Source: Sulfurovum zhangzhouensis
GTDB taxonomy: Bacteria > Campylobacterota > Campylobacteria > Campylobacterales > Sulfurovaceae
DNA: 64,000 nt
Reading direction: 5' to 3'
Assembly (NCBI RefSeq): GCF_030347965.1
Contig: NZ_JAQIBD010000002.1
Span: forward strand, 186,001-250,000
In this document: positions 52,964 to 62,058 of the stretch, piece by piece
How positions within the stretch are numbered: the first letter of the stretch is position 1
Layout: each line of letters begins with the position of its first letter
Translations under genes and position numbers: made by a program
The notes under the pieces: generated by a model
Told to the model about the DNA's origin: nothing
The model's database searches: none
Seen by the model: only the letters and a program-made list of their open reading frames with translations

Positions 52964-53566
52964 TTAAAATGTGTATGTTGCACCGATACTGATCGCATCT
53001 ACTACTACATCACTATTTACAACTGCACCATCCAAACCTTTATCATTATACATGTTTGTATAATCTACGAACACACCAATATGATCTGTCACTGCATATT
53101 CTGCACCGATACCCCATTGTAGACCGCTCTCAGTGTACTCTGAACCATCATCAAATTTCACTTGTCCGTATCCAAGTAATCCATAGATATTAAACTCTTC
53201 TGTTACAGGATACATCGCTTTTGCGTAAAGACCGATATTGCTCATATCAGCGTTGATATCAGATTCTTTACCGTTATCATAGGTAATATCACCTACGTTC
53301 ATTGTATATCTTCCCTCTACTCCGATATACTCATTGAAGTTATAACCGCCTTTGAAGAGTACTGAGTGAGCAGTAAAATCCTCGTTAGTATCGTCAATGT
53401 TCATATTCATATATGAATAACCAAGACCGACATGGAATTTACCAGGCATAGCATCTGAAACTTCAGGAACATTTACATATGGTTCTACCGGAGAGATATC
53501 TCCTCCTGCCACTGAGAATGTACTTAAAGAGATGATTGCGATCAATGACATTGTAATGTTTTTCAT
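52964..53566 (-). CDS. Outer-membrane beta-barrel protein (OmpA-like/opacity-type)
   Basis: 200 aa from ATG 53566 (AAGGAA upstream). Signal peptide MKNITMSLIAIISLSTFSVA, then an eight-strand barrel: KFHVGLGYSYMNMNIDD, AHSVLFKGGYNFNEYIGVEGRYTMNVGDITYD, FNIYGLLGYGQVKFDDGSEY, LQWGIGAEYAVTDHIGVFVDYTNMY, ending AISIGATYTF with a terminal Phe for BAM sorting. No catalytic role visible. Monocistronic. Confidence 0.88.
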   Translation of the reverse strand: MKNITMSLIAIISLSTFSVAGGDISPVEPYVNVPEVSDAMPGKFHVGLGYSYMNMNIDDTNEDFTAHSVLFKGGYNFNEYIGVEGRYTMNVGDITYDNGKESDINADMSNIGLYAKAMYPVTEEFNIYGLLGYGQVKFDDGSEYTESGLQWGIGAEYAVTDHIGVFVDYTNMYNDKGLDGAVVNSDVVVDAISIGATYTF

Positions 53567-53635
53567 TGTTTTCCTTATTAGGTTAAATCGTGCAAATTGC
53601 GGCGAGATTATAAGGCTGAAAATCAAAAAAGTCAA

Positions 53636-54017
53636 TAGAAAATCAACACTTTATAAAAAAATTTTTTGTGCATTTAAAGTGTAAATTCATGAGTCTAAAA
53701 TAGCACCATACACATAGAGTTTTAACATTATTAAACATACAAAAATAAGTGATAGATATCAGCTAGATAAATTATATGAAAATATATTAATAGATAATAC
53801 CTATTGTTTATTTCCTCCTTCTCAGGTGTCTCTTATACTTATTCCTTATACTTATTTATGTAGAAAGGATACCATTGAAACCGATTCAGGTAAAAAATGA
53901 TCTAATCAATATTGTTTTTTAAAAAAATTTGCTCAGATGCAAATGTACTGTTGTTATAGAATCTTTTATCTCATTAGGGGAAGATATGATCAATTACATA
54001 GATCAAAGATACACATC
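53636..54017. other. Regulatory region upstream of the cytochrome bd locus
   Basis: 382 nt, A/T-rich. It has a 12-bp direct repeat (CTTATACTTATT at 53832 and 53845, 13-nt period) and a TATAGAAT-like -10 near 53955-53962. No gene seen. Confidence 0.5.
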
Positions 54018-54239
54018 ATGAAACTTACACATATTATCACCGATATCATCTTTTTTTATATTGATGGGTTTAAACAGATGAAAGTAGGAAAAAAACTTTG
54101 GCTGTTGATTGGGATCAAACTTCTGGTCCTCTTTGGCATCATAAAGTTTTTTTTCTTCCCGAATTATTTACAAACGACCTATGATAACGATGAGTCACGC
54201 AGTGCGTATCTCATAGAATATCTTACAAAGGAGAGATGA
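54018..54239 (+). CDS. DUF4492 small membrane protein of the cytochrome bd locus
   Basis: 73 aa from ATG 54018; a frame extending upstream is not supported. FFYIDGFKQMKVGKKLWLLIGIKLLVLFGIIKFFFFPNYL is the DUF4492 pattern, with one membrane helix (~27-46). In Campylobacterota and Bacteroidota these genes sit before cydA and their products may assist the bd oxidase. 25 nt separates it from cydA. Confidence 0.83.
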   Translation: MKLTHIITDIIFFYIDGFKQMKVGKKLWLLIGIKLLVLFGIIKFFFFPNYLQTTYDNDESRSAYLIEYLTKER

Positions 54240-54264
54240 TGATCAAAACAGCTAAGGATAGAAC

Positions 54265-55800
54265 ATGGAAATGATGCAGACAGAACTTATTGATTGGTCA
54301 AGGGCACAGTTCGCACTGACTGCACTTTACCACTTTTTATTTGTACCTTTAACACTTGGGCTCTCATTTATTGTAGCCATTATGGAGACAATCTATGTAA
54401 AGACCGGGGATGCGAAATGGAAAACCATTACCAAGTTTTGGATGACCCTCTTTGCGATCAATTTTGCCATTGGTGTGGCAACAGGTCTTATTATGGAATT
54501 TGAGTTTGGTACGAACTGGGCGAACTACTCATGGTTCGTTGGGGACATTTTTGGTGCTCCGCTTGCAGTAGAGGGAATCTTGGCATTCTTTATGGAGTCG
54601 GCCTTTTTTGCAGTAATGTTCTTTGGATGGAATAAAGTTTCAAAAAGCTTTCACCTGCTCTCAACCTGGCTTGTAGCAGTGGGATCAAACCTTTCAGCAT
54701 TCTGGATCCTTGTAGCCAACGGTTGGATGCAATATCCTGTTGGAATGGAGTTCAATCCGGATACAGTGCGTAATGAAATGGCAAATTTCTGGGATGTCGC
54801 TCTCTCTCCAGTAGCTATTGCCAAATTTTTACATACGATCGGAAGCGGTTATGTGATCGGTGCCCTGTTTGTCATCGGTATATCTGCTTGGATGATACTC
54901 AAAAAACGTGATGTATTGGAAGCCAAACGTTCTATGGTAGTAGGTGCAAGTTTTGGTCTGCTTGTTTCAATATTTCTTATCCTAAGCGGTGATGAGTCTG
55001 CACACCAGGTTGCTCAACAACAACCGGTAAAACTTGCAGCAATGGAAGGGCACTATAAAGGGTTAAAGCGTGCAGGGATCATTGCTGTAGGTATTCTGAA
55101 CCCTGATAAAAAGATCGGAGATGATATACATCCATTCTATGGGGATATCGAGATCCCTTATGCCCTCTCTTTTCTAGGTTACCATGATATTGATGCATTT
55201 GTACCTGGGCTGGATGATCTGGTACTGGGAAATGAAGAATACGGCATAGAAAGTGCAGCCTCAAAAATAGAAAAAGGTAAAATAGCTGTAAAAGCGCTTC
55301 AAGCGTATAAAGAAGCTAAACAATCCGATGATCAGACAGCAATGTCAGAAAGCAGAAAACTCTTAAAAGAGTATATGCCTTACTTTGGTTACGGATACCT
55401 TGAAAAACCGACTGATATTGTTCCGCCGATTGCCCTTACTTTCTATAGTTTTCACATTATGGTTGCTCTGGGTACATGGTTCATTATTCTGTTTTTGATC
55501 GTTCTTTACCTTACTATGGCCAACGATATCACACGCTTTAGAAAAATACTCTGGCTGACATTATGGAGCATACCTCTAGGTTACATCGCAGCAGAAGCCG
55601 GATGGATTGTGGCAGAAGTCGGTAGACAGCCTTGGGCTATCCAGGATCTTATGCCGGTGGGTATCGCTGCAACACATATCGATGCAGGTAATGTTCAGGT
55701 ATCCTTCTGGCTCTTTGCCCTGCTCTTTACAGTACTGCTTATCGCAGAGATTAAAATCATGCTGCGGCAGATTGCATATGGTATTAAAGGAGGTCACTAA
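54265..55800 (+). CDS. cydA: Cytochrome bd ubiquinol oxidase subunit I
   Basis: 511 aa, about nine membrane helices. Heme ligands: His22 in TALYHFLFVPL (b595/d side), His in AKFLHTIGSGYV (~190; heme b558) and Met in FYSFHIMVALG (~395). The quinol loop (Q-loop) and GRQPWAI (~453-459) are conserved. The short Q-loop form (about 30 residues) is likely. With cydB it reduces oxygen to water at low oxygen tension. TAATG overlap with cydB. Confidence 0.96.
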   Translation: MEMMQTELIDWSRAQFALTALYHFLFVPLTLGLSFIVAIMETIYVKTGDAKWKTITKFWMTLFAINFAIGVATGLIMEFEFGTNWANYSWFVGDIFGAPLAVEGILAFFMESAFFAVMFFGWNKVSKSFHLLSTWLVAVGSNLSAFWILVANGWMQYPVGMEFNPDTVRNEMANFWDVALSPVAIAKFLHTIGSGYVIGALFVIGISAWMILKKRDVLEAKRSMVVGASFGLLVSIFLILSGDESAHQVAQQQPVKLAAMEGHYKGLKRAGIIAVGILNPDKKIGDDIHPFYGDIEIPYALSFLGYHDIDAFVPGLDDLVLGNEEYGIESAASKIEKGKIAVKALQAYKEAKQSDDQTAMSESRKLLKEYMPYFGYGYLEKPTDIVPPIALTFYSFHIMVALGTWFIILFLIVLYLTMANDITRFRKILWLTLWSIPLGYIAAEAGWIVAEVGRQPWAIQDLMPVGIAATHIDAGNVQVSFWLFALLFTVLLIAEIKIMLRQIAYGIKGGH

Positions 55801-56933
55801 TGTTTGAAACACTTTCACTTCATTCACTTCAGGTTTATTGGTGGATCATTATTTCACTGCTCGGCGGTCTGTTTGTTTTTATCATGTTCATCCAAGGTGG
55901 TCAGACACTGCTCAATCAACTTTCAACAACAGATGACGAAAAAACAATGCTGGTGAACTCACTTGGGCGTAAATGGGAACTTGGATTTACTACACTGGTA
56001 CTTTTTGGTGGCGCACTCTTTGCAGCATTTCCAAAGTTTTATGCGACAAGTTTCGGTGGCGCATACTGGCTATGGTTGGGGATACTCTTCTCTTTTATTA
56101 TCCAGGCAGTCTCTTATGAGTATAGAAAGAAAGAAGGAAACCTCCTCGGTTCTAAAACCTATGAAACATTTCTTTATATTAACGGAAGTGTGGGAACTAT
56201 TCTATTAGGGATTGCCATCAGTACATTTTTCAGCGGTGCTTCATTTACGATCGATGACAATAACTTCGTACACTGGAGTATCGCTACACGCGGTTTAGAA
56301 GCACTAATGGAACCGCTAAACTATTTGCTTGCATTTGCAATGTTATTCCTTGTTCGCATTATCGGAGGGATGTACTTTTTAAATAATATAGACCACGAGC
56401 CGATCCGTACCAGAACACGTCTCATGATCAAAAGAAACATCATCTACTTTCTACCTTTTTTCCTTGGATTTGTAGGGTGGGTACTACTTAAAGAGGGGTA
56501 TACATATGATCCAGAGACTCTCAAAGTCTCTATGGTTTCCATGCACCATCTAACTACTTTTATTGAACTACCGTATTTAGCCGGGATGTTTTTGGTTGGT
56601 GTCGTGATGGTTCTAGTAGCAGTATTTAACTCCGTATTTAGAGCAAAAAACTGTTGTATCTTTACTGCAGGGATCGGAACTGTACTCACAGTAATGGCTC
56701 TATTGTTAAATGTGGGACTGAACCATACGATTTTTTATCCGTCTTCCACTGATCTGCAAAGTTCACTCAGCATTGTCAATTCATCAGGAAGCCATTATAC
56801 ACTGACAGCGATGTCTTATGCTTCATTGATGGTACCCTTTGTTCTGGCATATATCGCCTATGTTTGGTATGCAATGGACAGAGTCAAAATTACTCAAGAG
56901 GAAATCACCTCTTCAGATGAACACCACTATTAA
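55800..56933 (+). CDS. cydB: Cytochrome bd ubiquinol oxidase subunit II
   Basis: 377 aa, eight membrane helices. Characteristic segments: QVYWWIIISLLGGLFVFIMFIQGGQTLL (~10-37), RKWELGFTTLVLFGGALFAAFPKFYATSFGGAYWLW (~58-93), RIIGGMYFLNNID and PVTLVVG-type C-terminus PFVLAYIAYVWYAMDRVKIT. Overlaps cydA by TAATG. Subunit II is needed for assembly and heme stability. Confidence 0.95.
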   Translation: MFETLSLHSLQVYWWIIISLLGGLFVFIMFIQGGQTLLNQLSTTDDEKTMLVNSLGRKWELGFTTLVLFGGALFAAFPKFYATSFGGAYWLWLGILFSFIIQAVSYEYRKKEGNLLGSKTYETFLYINGSVGTILLGIAISTFFSGASFTIDDNNFVHWSIATRGLEALMEPLNYLLAFAMLFLVRIIGGMYFLNNIDHEPIRTRTRLMIKRNIIYFLPFFLGFVGWVLLKEGYTYDPETLKVSMVSMHHLTTFIELPYLAGMFLVGVVMVLVAVFNSVFRAKNCCIFTAGIGTVLTVMALLLNVGLNHTIFYPSSTDLQSSLSIVNSSGSHYTLTAMSYASLMVPFVLAYIAYVWYAMDRVKITQEEITSSDEHHY

Positions 56934-56946
56934 GAAGGAATCATTT

Positions 56947-57072
56947 ATGGAATATACCACTTCACTATTATGGCTGCTTACATGGCCGCTGATTATTTTT
57001 TTAGGATATAAGTTTACGGCATTTAACCTCAAGTATTTCCGGGAACTAGAAAAACTTGAAGAGGATCAATAG
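56947..57072 (+). CDS. 41-aa membrane protein after cydB (possible small oxidase subunit)
   Basis: MEYTTSLLWLLTWPLIIFLGYKFTAFNLKYFRELEKLEEDQ in two parts: a hydrophobic N-half forming one membrane helix and an amphipathic charged tail. AAGGAA lies just before the ATG and the gene starts 13 nt after cydB, so it is the last gene of the operon. In E. coli the small subunit CydX has the same location and size but different sequence. A CydX-like role is an inference. Confidence 0.75.
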   Translation: MEYTTSLLWLLTWPLIIFLGYKFTAFNLKYFRELEKLEEDQ

Positions 57073-57074
57073 AT

Positions 57075-57109
57075 CAAAAAAGACAATCAAGAGTTATCTT
57101 GATGGTCTT
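57075..57109. terminator. Bidirectional terminator after the bd operon
   Basis: AAGAC-aa-TCAAGA-GTTA-TCTTGA-tg-GTCTT: a two-part stem. On the minus strand it is followed by TTTTTT, so it is a strong terminator for the gene at 57139; it also lies just after the plus-strand operon. Confidence 0.85.
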
Positions 57110-57138
57110 ATCTAAAATGTATGGCAATAACAAAACTA

Positions 57139-57789
57139 CTATGCGACAGGACAAACAAAATAACGCATATTAACTTCATTTAGACTATCACTCCAACCGA
57201 TATAAACAGTATGTTCATTCTTGGTTACTTTCTTATACTTATCAAGGAAATAGTGACTTAACAGTTTTTCAATATCTAAAGAGACAGGTACACTGACCAT
57301 CCAGACAAATCCTAACTTCTTTAATACCGGGACTTCTTTACTGCTTCGCATCAGATCTCTTAGTTCTGACTCAATTTTACAGATATCTTCCTCTTGGTAT
57401 TGAGATATTTCAACTACTGCTTTCAAGTTTCCCGGATTTTCTATCTTCTTCCAATAGTCATGAGGTCGTTTTTCTTTAAAAAGATAGGATGATTTGTTGA
57501 TGCCGTCTAAACACATGATACTTACCTCTTTGAGATAATCTGGAGCATGATTTCTCATCAGGCTAATGGTATGTTCACTATACTCTTGAGGTGTAAAACC
57601 GTCTTTGTCCAACATTCCCTCACTCTCCATCCATGATATCACCTTCTCGTCGTTAATACGCCTTTTTTCATGTACCACGGCTACAGGATAGTTTTCATGC
57701 CAGACATACGAGGAGTTTTGATTGAGGACATGGAACATTGATCCTTCAGTAGATAATGCATTCATTAAAGCATCAATAATATCTTGCAT
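57139..57789 (-). CDS. Hypothetical cytoplasmic protein
   Basis: 216 aa, mostly helical and charged, with an N-terminal DIIDALMNALSTEGSMFHVLNQNSSYVWHENY and FTPQEYSEHTISLMRNHAPDYLKEVSIMCLDGI. A C-terminal region (LGFVWMVSVPVSLDIEKLLSHYFLDKY) looks structured. No known family; ribosome site AAAGGAA. Convergent with the bd operon. Function unknown. Confidence 0.65.
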   Translation of the reverse strand: MQDIIDALMNALSTEGSMFHVLNQNSSYVWHENYPVAVVHEKRRINDEKVISWMESEGMLDKDGFTPQEYSEHTISLMRNHAPDYLKEVSIMCLDGINKSSYLFKEKRPHDYWKKIENPGNLKAVVEISQYQEEDICKIESELRDLMRSSKEVPVLKKLGFVWMVSVPVSLDIEKLLSHYFLDKYKKVTKNEHTVYIGWSDSLNEVNMRYFVCPVA

Positions 57790-57912
57790 ACATTTTCCTT
57801 TTTAACTCAAAATAAGACAGTTATGCTTTCAAAAAGCTTGAATCTCATGTATCTAAATAAAAAGAAATGTAAACTGATCAAATATAGAAGTATCTTCAGT
57901 AATTGAAGGTGA

Positions 57913-58362
57913 TTACAGAATGTCTCTCAGCACCATTGCATAGTGCAGTACCCATAGATTGAGTAGAAGTATTCCCATTGATGAACCACGGGAAAGAAGC
58001 TTTTGTATCAATGTTTTTTCTTTATAAATGGTCATCAATGAAATTGTCATATGGATAGCTGTCATAAGGATAATGACAGCAACGATATAAAGTTTCATAC
58101 GTAGTGCATCCATCACTTCATTACTGATATCAGAAAAGAGAATAGTCAGTAAACCATTCTGATCGATCATCAAATAACCGGTAATAAGAAGGATAATAAG
58201 TGCCACCACTTCGAAATATCCATAGATTGGACCGATACGAGGATAGACCTCGTTTTGACCTTCTTTATCTCTTAGGCTCACTCCAAGAATGAACATAAAG
58301 ATCGCTCCTCCGATCCATGAGATTGCAGCGATCAGGTGAAGGTGAAGGAACCAGGCTGACAT
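57913..58362 (-). CDS. CopD-like four-helix membrane protein
   Basis: 149 aa. HLHLIAAISWIGGAIFMFILGVSLRDKE and PRIGPIYGYFEVVALIILLITGYLMID and ALRMKLYIVAVIILMTAIHMTISLMTIYKEKT match the CopD/DUF2269-type pattern with conserved His residues that may bind heme or copper. Starts in a TAATG overlap with the lepA stop, so the two are translationally coupled. Confidence 0.7.
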   Translation of the reverse strand: MSAWFLHLHLIAAISWIGGAIFMFILGVSLRDKEGQNEVYPRIGPIYGYFEVVALIILLITGYLMIDQNGLLTILFSDISNEVMDALRMKLYIVAVIILMTAIHMTISLMTIYKEKTLIQKLLSRGSSMGILLLNLWVLHYAMVLRDIL

Positions 58363-60173
58363 TAGCTATCTAACTTCAATACCGCCATGAAAGCTTCTTG
58401 CGGTACTTCTACCTTACCGATAGCTTTCATACGCTTTTTACCTGCTTTTTGCTTCTCAAGAAGTTTACGCTTACGAGTGATATCCCCTCCGTAACATTTT
58501 GCAGTCACGTTTTTACCCATTGATTTAACGTTTGAACGTGCAATGACATTGTTACCGATACTCGCTTGTATCGCTACTTCAAAAAGCTGTCTTGGGATTA
58601 GCTCTTTAAGCTGGTTTACAAATGCTAGCCCTCTGCTTCGTGCTTTCTCTTCAGGAACAATGATAGAAAGTGAATCTACTATCTCTCCGGCAACACGGAT
58701 ATCAAGTTTTACAAGTTTACCGGGTCTAAATCCTATCGGCTCATAGTCAAAACTTGCATAGCCCTTTGTTGTTGACTTCAATTTATCATAGAAGTCCATC
58801 ACGATCTCGTTCATTGGGATATCATACTCCATCAATACACGTGTCTCATTGAGGTAGTCCATCTTTATCTGTATACCCCGACGGCTGGTCAACAGCGTAA
58901 TGAGGTTTCCTACGAATTCCTGAGGAGTAAGGATCGTTGCTTTAACATATGGTTCATAGATCGTGTCTATCTTTTGAGGCTCAGGTAATTCACTAGGGTT
59001 TTGGATCTCTACCTCAGTACCATCAGTCTTTTTAACACGGTAAACAACTGTCGGTGCTGTTGCGATCAGATCAAGGTCAAATTCACGCTCCAAACGTTCC
59101 TTGACTACTTCCATGTGAAGCATTCCGAGGAAACCGGTTCTAAATCCAGAACCAAGTGCCATGGAACTTTCAGGCTCAAAGCTCAGTGAAGAGTCATTGA
59201 GTTTGAGTTTGTTGAGTGCGTCACGAAGATCTTCAAACTTGTCTGTCTCGATCGGGTAAATCCCAGCAAATACAAACGGTTTTGCCGGTTCAAATCCGGC
59301 AACAGGTTGAGCTGTAGGGTTCTTTGCAGTGGTGATCGTATCCCCTACCTGAATAGCGTCTACTGTTTTTAATCCCAAGACCACAATACCGATCTCACCT
59401 GTTCTAATCTCTTTGGTTTTGATCGGTGCGATAGGGTTTGGATACATTAGATCAAGTACCTGGTGGTCCTGCTTAGTACCCATAACACGCATCATCTCGC
59501 CCTTTTTGATACTGCCGTCAAATACACGGACTAGAGCCAATGCTCCAAGGTAGTTGTCAAACCAGCTGTCATAGATCAGCGCTTTACACGGGGCATTCTC
59601 ATCACCCTGTGGGGCAGGTACACGCTCAACAATCGCATCGATAAGTTCAGGGACCCCAAGTCCCGTCTTAGCCGAAACAAGGTTATGTTCAGTTGCATCG
59701 ATACCGATAGCTTCTTCAAGTTCACCTAGAACTCTGTCAGGATCAGCTGCAGGAAGATCGATCTTGTTCACAACAGGTAAAAGCTCAAGATCGTTCTCAA
59801 TCGCGATATAGACATTGGCAATAGTTTGAGCTTCCACACCTTGCGCTGCATCAACGATCAGCAATGCACCATCAGATGATGCCAAAGAACGGCTTACTTC
59901 GTAAGAGAAATCCACGTGACCCGGAGTGTCGATAAGGTTGAGGATATACTCTTCTCCATTCTTAGTATAGTTAAGTCTTACAGACTGCGCCTTGATCGTA
60001 ATTCCACGCTCTTTTTCAATGTCCATCGTATCCATGACCTGTGCAGACATCTGTCTGTCAGAAACTGCACCACAGTGCTGGATAATACGGTCAGCCAAGG
60101 TAGACTTACCATGGTCAATATGAGCGATGATAGAGAAATTACGAATATGTGATTGAGGTATCTCTTTTGCCAA
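58362..60173 (-). CDS. lepA: Elongation factor 4 (LepA)
   Basis: 603 aa from TTG 60173 (AAGGA at the usual distance). GTPase: G1 [14 protein letters not shown] (~17-30), G3 [12 protein letters not shown] (~80-91), G4 [10 protein letters not shown] (~135). EF4-specific C-terminal domain [44 protein letters not shown] (~535-578). It acts on stalled ribosomes. Preceded by a 193-nt structured leader and followed, with a TAATG overlap, by the CopD-like gene. Confidence 0.96.
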   Translation of the reverse strand: MAKEIPQSHIRNFSIIAHIDHGKSTLADRIIQHCGAVSDRQMSAQVMDTMDIEKERGITIKAQSVRLNYTKNGEEYILNLIDTPGHVDFSYEVSRSLASSDGALLIVDAAQGVEAQTIANVYIAIENDLELLPVVNKIDLPAADPDRVLGELEEAIGIDATEHNLVSAKTGLGVPELIDAIVERVPAPQGDENAPCKALIYDSWFDNYLGALALVRVFDGSIKKGEMMRVMGTKQDHQVLDLMYPNPIAPIKTKEIRTGEIGIVVLGLKTVDAIQVGDTITTAKNPTAQPVAGFEPAKPFVFAGIYPIETDKFEDLRDALNKLKLNDSSLSFEPESSMALGSGFRTGFLGMLHMEVVKERLEREFDLDLIATAPTVVYRVKKTDGTEVEIQNPSELPEPQKIDTIYEPYVKATILTPQEFVGNLITLLTSRRGIQIKMDYLNETRVLMEYDIPMNEIVMDFYDKLKSTTKGYASFDYEPIGFRPGKLVKLDIRVAGEIVDSLSIIVPEEKARSRGLAFVNQLKELIPRQLFEVAIQASIGNNVIARSNVKSMGKNVTAKCYGGDITRKRKLLEKQKAGKKRMKAIGKVEVPQEAFMAVLKLDS

Positions 60174-60184
60174 TTTTTTTCCTT

Positions 60185-60210
60185 AAGTAGGCAAATGCTT
60201 TGCCTTACTT
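60185..60210 (-). promoter_or_regulatory. Hairpin directly before the lepA ribosome site
   Basis: AAGTA-A-GGCAAA, loop, TTTGCC-TACTT (minus-strand sense) forms an 11-bp stem with one bulged A. The AAGGA ribosome site follows it directly, so folding may influence lepA translation start. Confidence 0.55.
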
Positions 60211-60220
60211 GAATTTAATG

Positions 60221-60238
60221 TAAACTAAATTTAGTTTA
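60221..60238. repeat. 18-bp perfect palindrome in the lepA leader
   Basis: TAAACTAAATTTAGTTTA, a perfect 9+9 palindrome without a spacer. It could be an operator for a dimeric regulator or an AT-rich hairpin. Confidence 0.6.
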
Positions 60239-60293
60239 TTTTAAAGCAGTTAACCGTATGGTCCCGCTACTGAAGCAAACCCAGTGTTAACAA

Positions 60294-60339
60294 TCTCTTG
60301 TAAATAAAGTTGCCTAAATGGCAAGTTTTTTACAAGAGA
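60294..60339. terminator. Two-part hairpin after prs / before lepA
   Basis: TCTCTTGTAAA (60294) pairs with TTTACAAGAGA (60329), an 11-bp lower stem, and TTGCC with GGCAA gives a 5-bp upper stem. On the plus strand the upper stem is followed by GTTTTTT. On the minus strand, where both flanking genes run, no T-run follows the lower stem. Terminator or leader structure. Confidence 0.55.
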
Positions 60340-60366
60340 CAAACTTCCAAACAATTAAAAAATATA

Positions 60367-61302
60367 TTAATTTGTCTCAAACAGAGAGTTAACACTCTCA
60401 TTGTTATGAACACGTCTGATCACTTCTCCCAGCATTCTAGCAGTAGAAAGAACTTTGATCTTTGGTGACTCTTTATGCATCGGGATTGTATTTGATACAA
60501 CTAGTTCATCTAGTTCACCCTCTTCTATACGATCAAATGCAGGGCCGGAAAGAACCGGGTGTGTACAACATGCCATTACCGATGTTGCCCCGAGTTTTTT
60601 AAGTGCTGCTGCAGCTTTTACCATTGTACCTGCAGTATCCACCATATCATCGATAAGGATCACATCTTTACCATCTACATTTCCGATGACATTCATCACT
60701 TCAGACTCATTAGCCTTTTCACGTCTTTTATCCACGATTACCATTTCAAGCCCAAGTTTTGCTGCAAAATATCTTGCTCTAGCAACTCCGCCGATATCCG
60801 GGGAAGCAATGACTGGATTTGGCAGGTTCTTACTTTTGATATAGTCGATAAATAAGATCGCCCCATAGAGATTGTCCACAGGAATATCAAAAAAGCCCTG
60901 AATCTGAGAAGCATGTAGATCAATCGTAACCACACGTGTGATCCCTGCCGTCTCCATCAGGTTTGCTACAAGTTTTGCAGAGATAGGTACTCTTGGAGCA
61001 GCTTTTCTGTCTTGTCTTGCATATCCATAGTAAGGTACTACTGCAGTGATAGACTTTGCAGATGAACGCTTTAGTGCATCTGTCATAATGAGAAGTTCCA
61101 TCAAGTTTCCGTTTGCCGGTGCAGAAGTAGGCTGTACGATAAATACATCTTTACCACGTACTGACTCTGCAATTTGTACATTGATCTCACCATCAGAAAA
61201 ACGATTGATCGTCGCTTTAGAAAGTGGCATCTCAAGATAATCAGCTACCTCTTGAGAAAGTTCTGGGTTTGAAGTACCGGAAAATATCATATATCCGCTC
61301 AT
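60367..61302 (-). CDS. prs: Ribose-phosphate pyrophosphokinase
   Basis: 311 aa. Makes PRPP from ribose-5-phosphate and ATP. Conserved: FSGTSNPELSQEVADYL (~8-24), SVRGKDVFIVQPTSAP with the flexible-loop region, VVPYYGYARQDRKAAPRVPISAKLVANLMETAG (~86-118), and the PRPP loop VILIDDMVDTAGTM (~213-226). Likely monocistronic; its 3' side has the 60294-60339 hairpin. Confidence 0.96.
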   Translation of the reverse strand: MSGYMIFSGTSNPELSQEVADYLEMPLSKATINRFSDGEINVQIAESVRGKDVFIVQPTSAPANGNLMELLIMTDALKRSSAKSITAVVPYYGYARQDRKAAPRVPISAKLVANLMETAGITRVVTIDLHASQIQGFFDIPVDNLYGAILFIDYIKSKNLPNPVIASPDIGGVARARYFAAKLGLEMVIVDKRREKANESEVMNVIGNVDGKDVILIDDMVDTAGTMVKAAAALKKLGATSVMACCTHPVLSGPAFDRIEEGELDELVVSNTIPMHKESPKIKVLSTARMLGEVIRRVHNNESVNSLFETN

Positions 61303-61419
61303 TGTAAGACCTTTAGTGTGAAAAATTTCATTACATTTCAGTAATAATTAACACGCGTATTTTACACAAAAGTTGATAAAAAGGTGATTTAAAGGCTTCA
61401 GTGATTAAACTAATACGAC

Positions 61420-61425
61420 TATAAT
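61420..61425 (+). promoter_or_regulatory. -10 box for the DUF2062 gene
   Basis: TATAAT in CGACTATAATTTAG, ending 14 nt before the ATG at 61440. The leader would be very short and no ribosome site is visible. Confidence 0.45.
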
Positions 61426-61439
61426 TTAGTTGGATACAT

Positions 61440-62036
61440 ATGATAAGAAAAGTTTTAAAGAAAACCTCATCCCGCAGCGAAAAACTCGATAAATTTTTAG
61501 ATAAATATAACCTTTCAAGAGAGTTCTTCGGTGTGAGTAGACGTAGTATTACAAAAGGGGTTTGGATAGGGCTTTTTTGGGGATTTATCCCAATGCCGAT
61601 GCAGATGGTGGCAGTGGTTTTGAGCACCTTTGCTTTTAGATTCAACGTACCGATCGCAATTGCCATGGTCTGGTTGAGCAACCCTATCACCATGCCGCCG
61701 ATGTACTATATGGAATACCTGACCGGCAACCTTCTGTTAGGACGTGAGGGACTGGAAAATATTGAACTCACTATGGAATGGTTCAGTGAACATTTTGATG
61801 AGATACTGGTCCCGCTTTATGTTGGAACCTCGTTTTACTCTGTCATTGTCTCAACAATCATCTACTTTCTTGTAAACTGGCTCTGGATCAAGTCTGTTCA
61901 TGAAGAAAAACGTGTGCGGAAAGAAAGACACAAGCAAAAGATCAAAAAGCTTCTCAAAAGGAAGACACCTATCAATCACCCTATCGAGAAAGAGTCTGAA
62001 TTGGATGCAGGGCATGAGGATGATGAGAGGAAATAG
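61440..62036 (+). CDS. DUF2062 family membrane protein
   Basis: 198 aa. Basic N-terminus, then two helices containing GVWIGLFWGFIPMPMQMVAVVLSTFAFRFNVPIAIAMVWLSNPITMPPMYYMEYLTG, the DUF2062 signature, and a third helix (~135-155). Charged C-terminal tail (HKQKIKKLLKRKTPIN...). Function in the family is not established. The stop overlaps the stem of the convergent hairpin at 62035. Confidence 0.85.
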   Translation: MIRKVLKKTSSRSEKLDKFLDKYNLSREFFGVSRRSITKGVWIGLFWGFIPMPMQMVAVVLSTFAFRFNVPIAIAMVWLSNPITMPPMYYMEYLTGNLLLGREGLENIELTMEWFSEHFDEILVPLYVGTSFYSVIVSTIIYFLVNWLWIKSVHEEKRVRKERHKQKIKKLLKRKTPINHPIEKESELDAGHEDDERK

Positions 62037-62058
62037 TCATCTCAATTAGCAGATGACT
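62035..62058. terminator. Hairpin covering the ends of DUF2062 and mnmA
   Basis: AGTCATCT, 8-nt loop, AGATGACT. It overlaps both stop regions (62036 and 62046). No T-run; may protect both 3' ends. Confidence 0.5.

Noticed and set aside
60455-60844. Serine-rich frame opposite prs
   Set aside because: Shadow of prs; no ribosome site, and prs motifs are complete on the minus strand.
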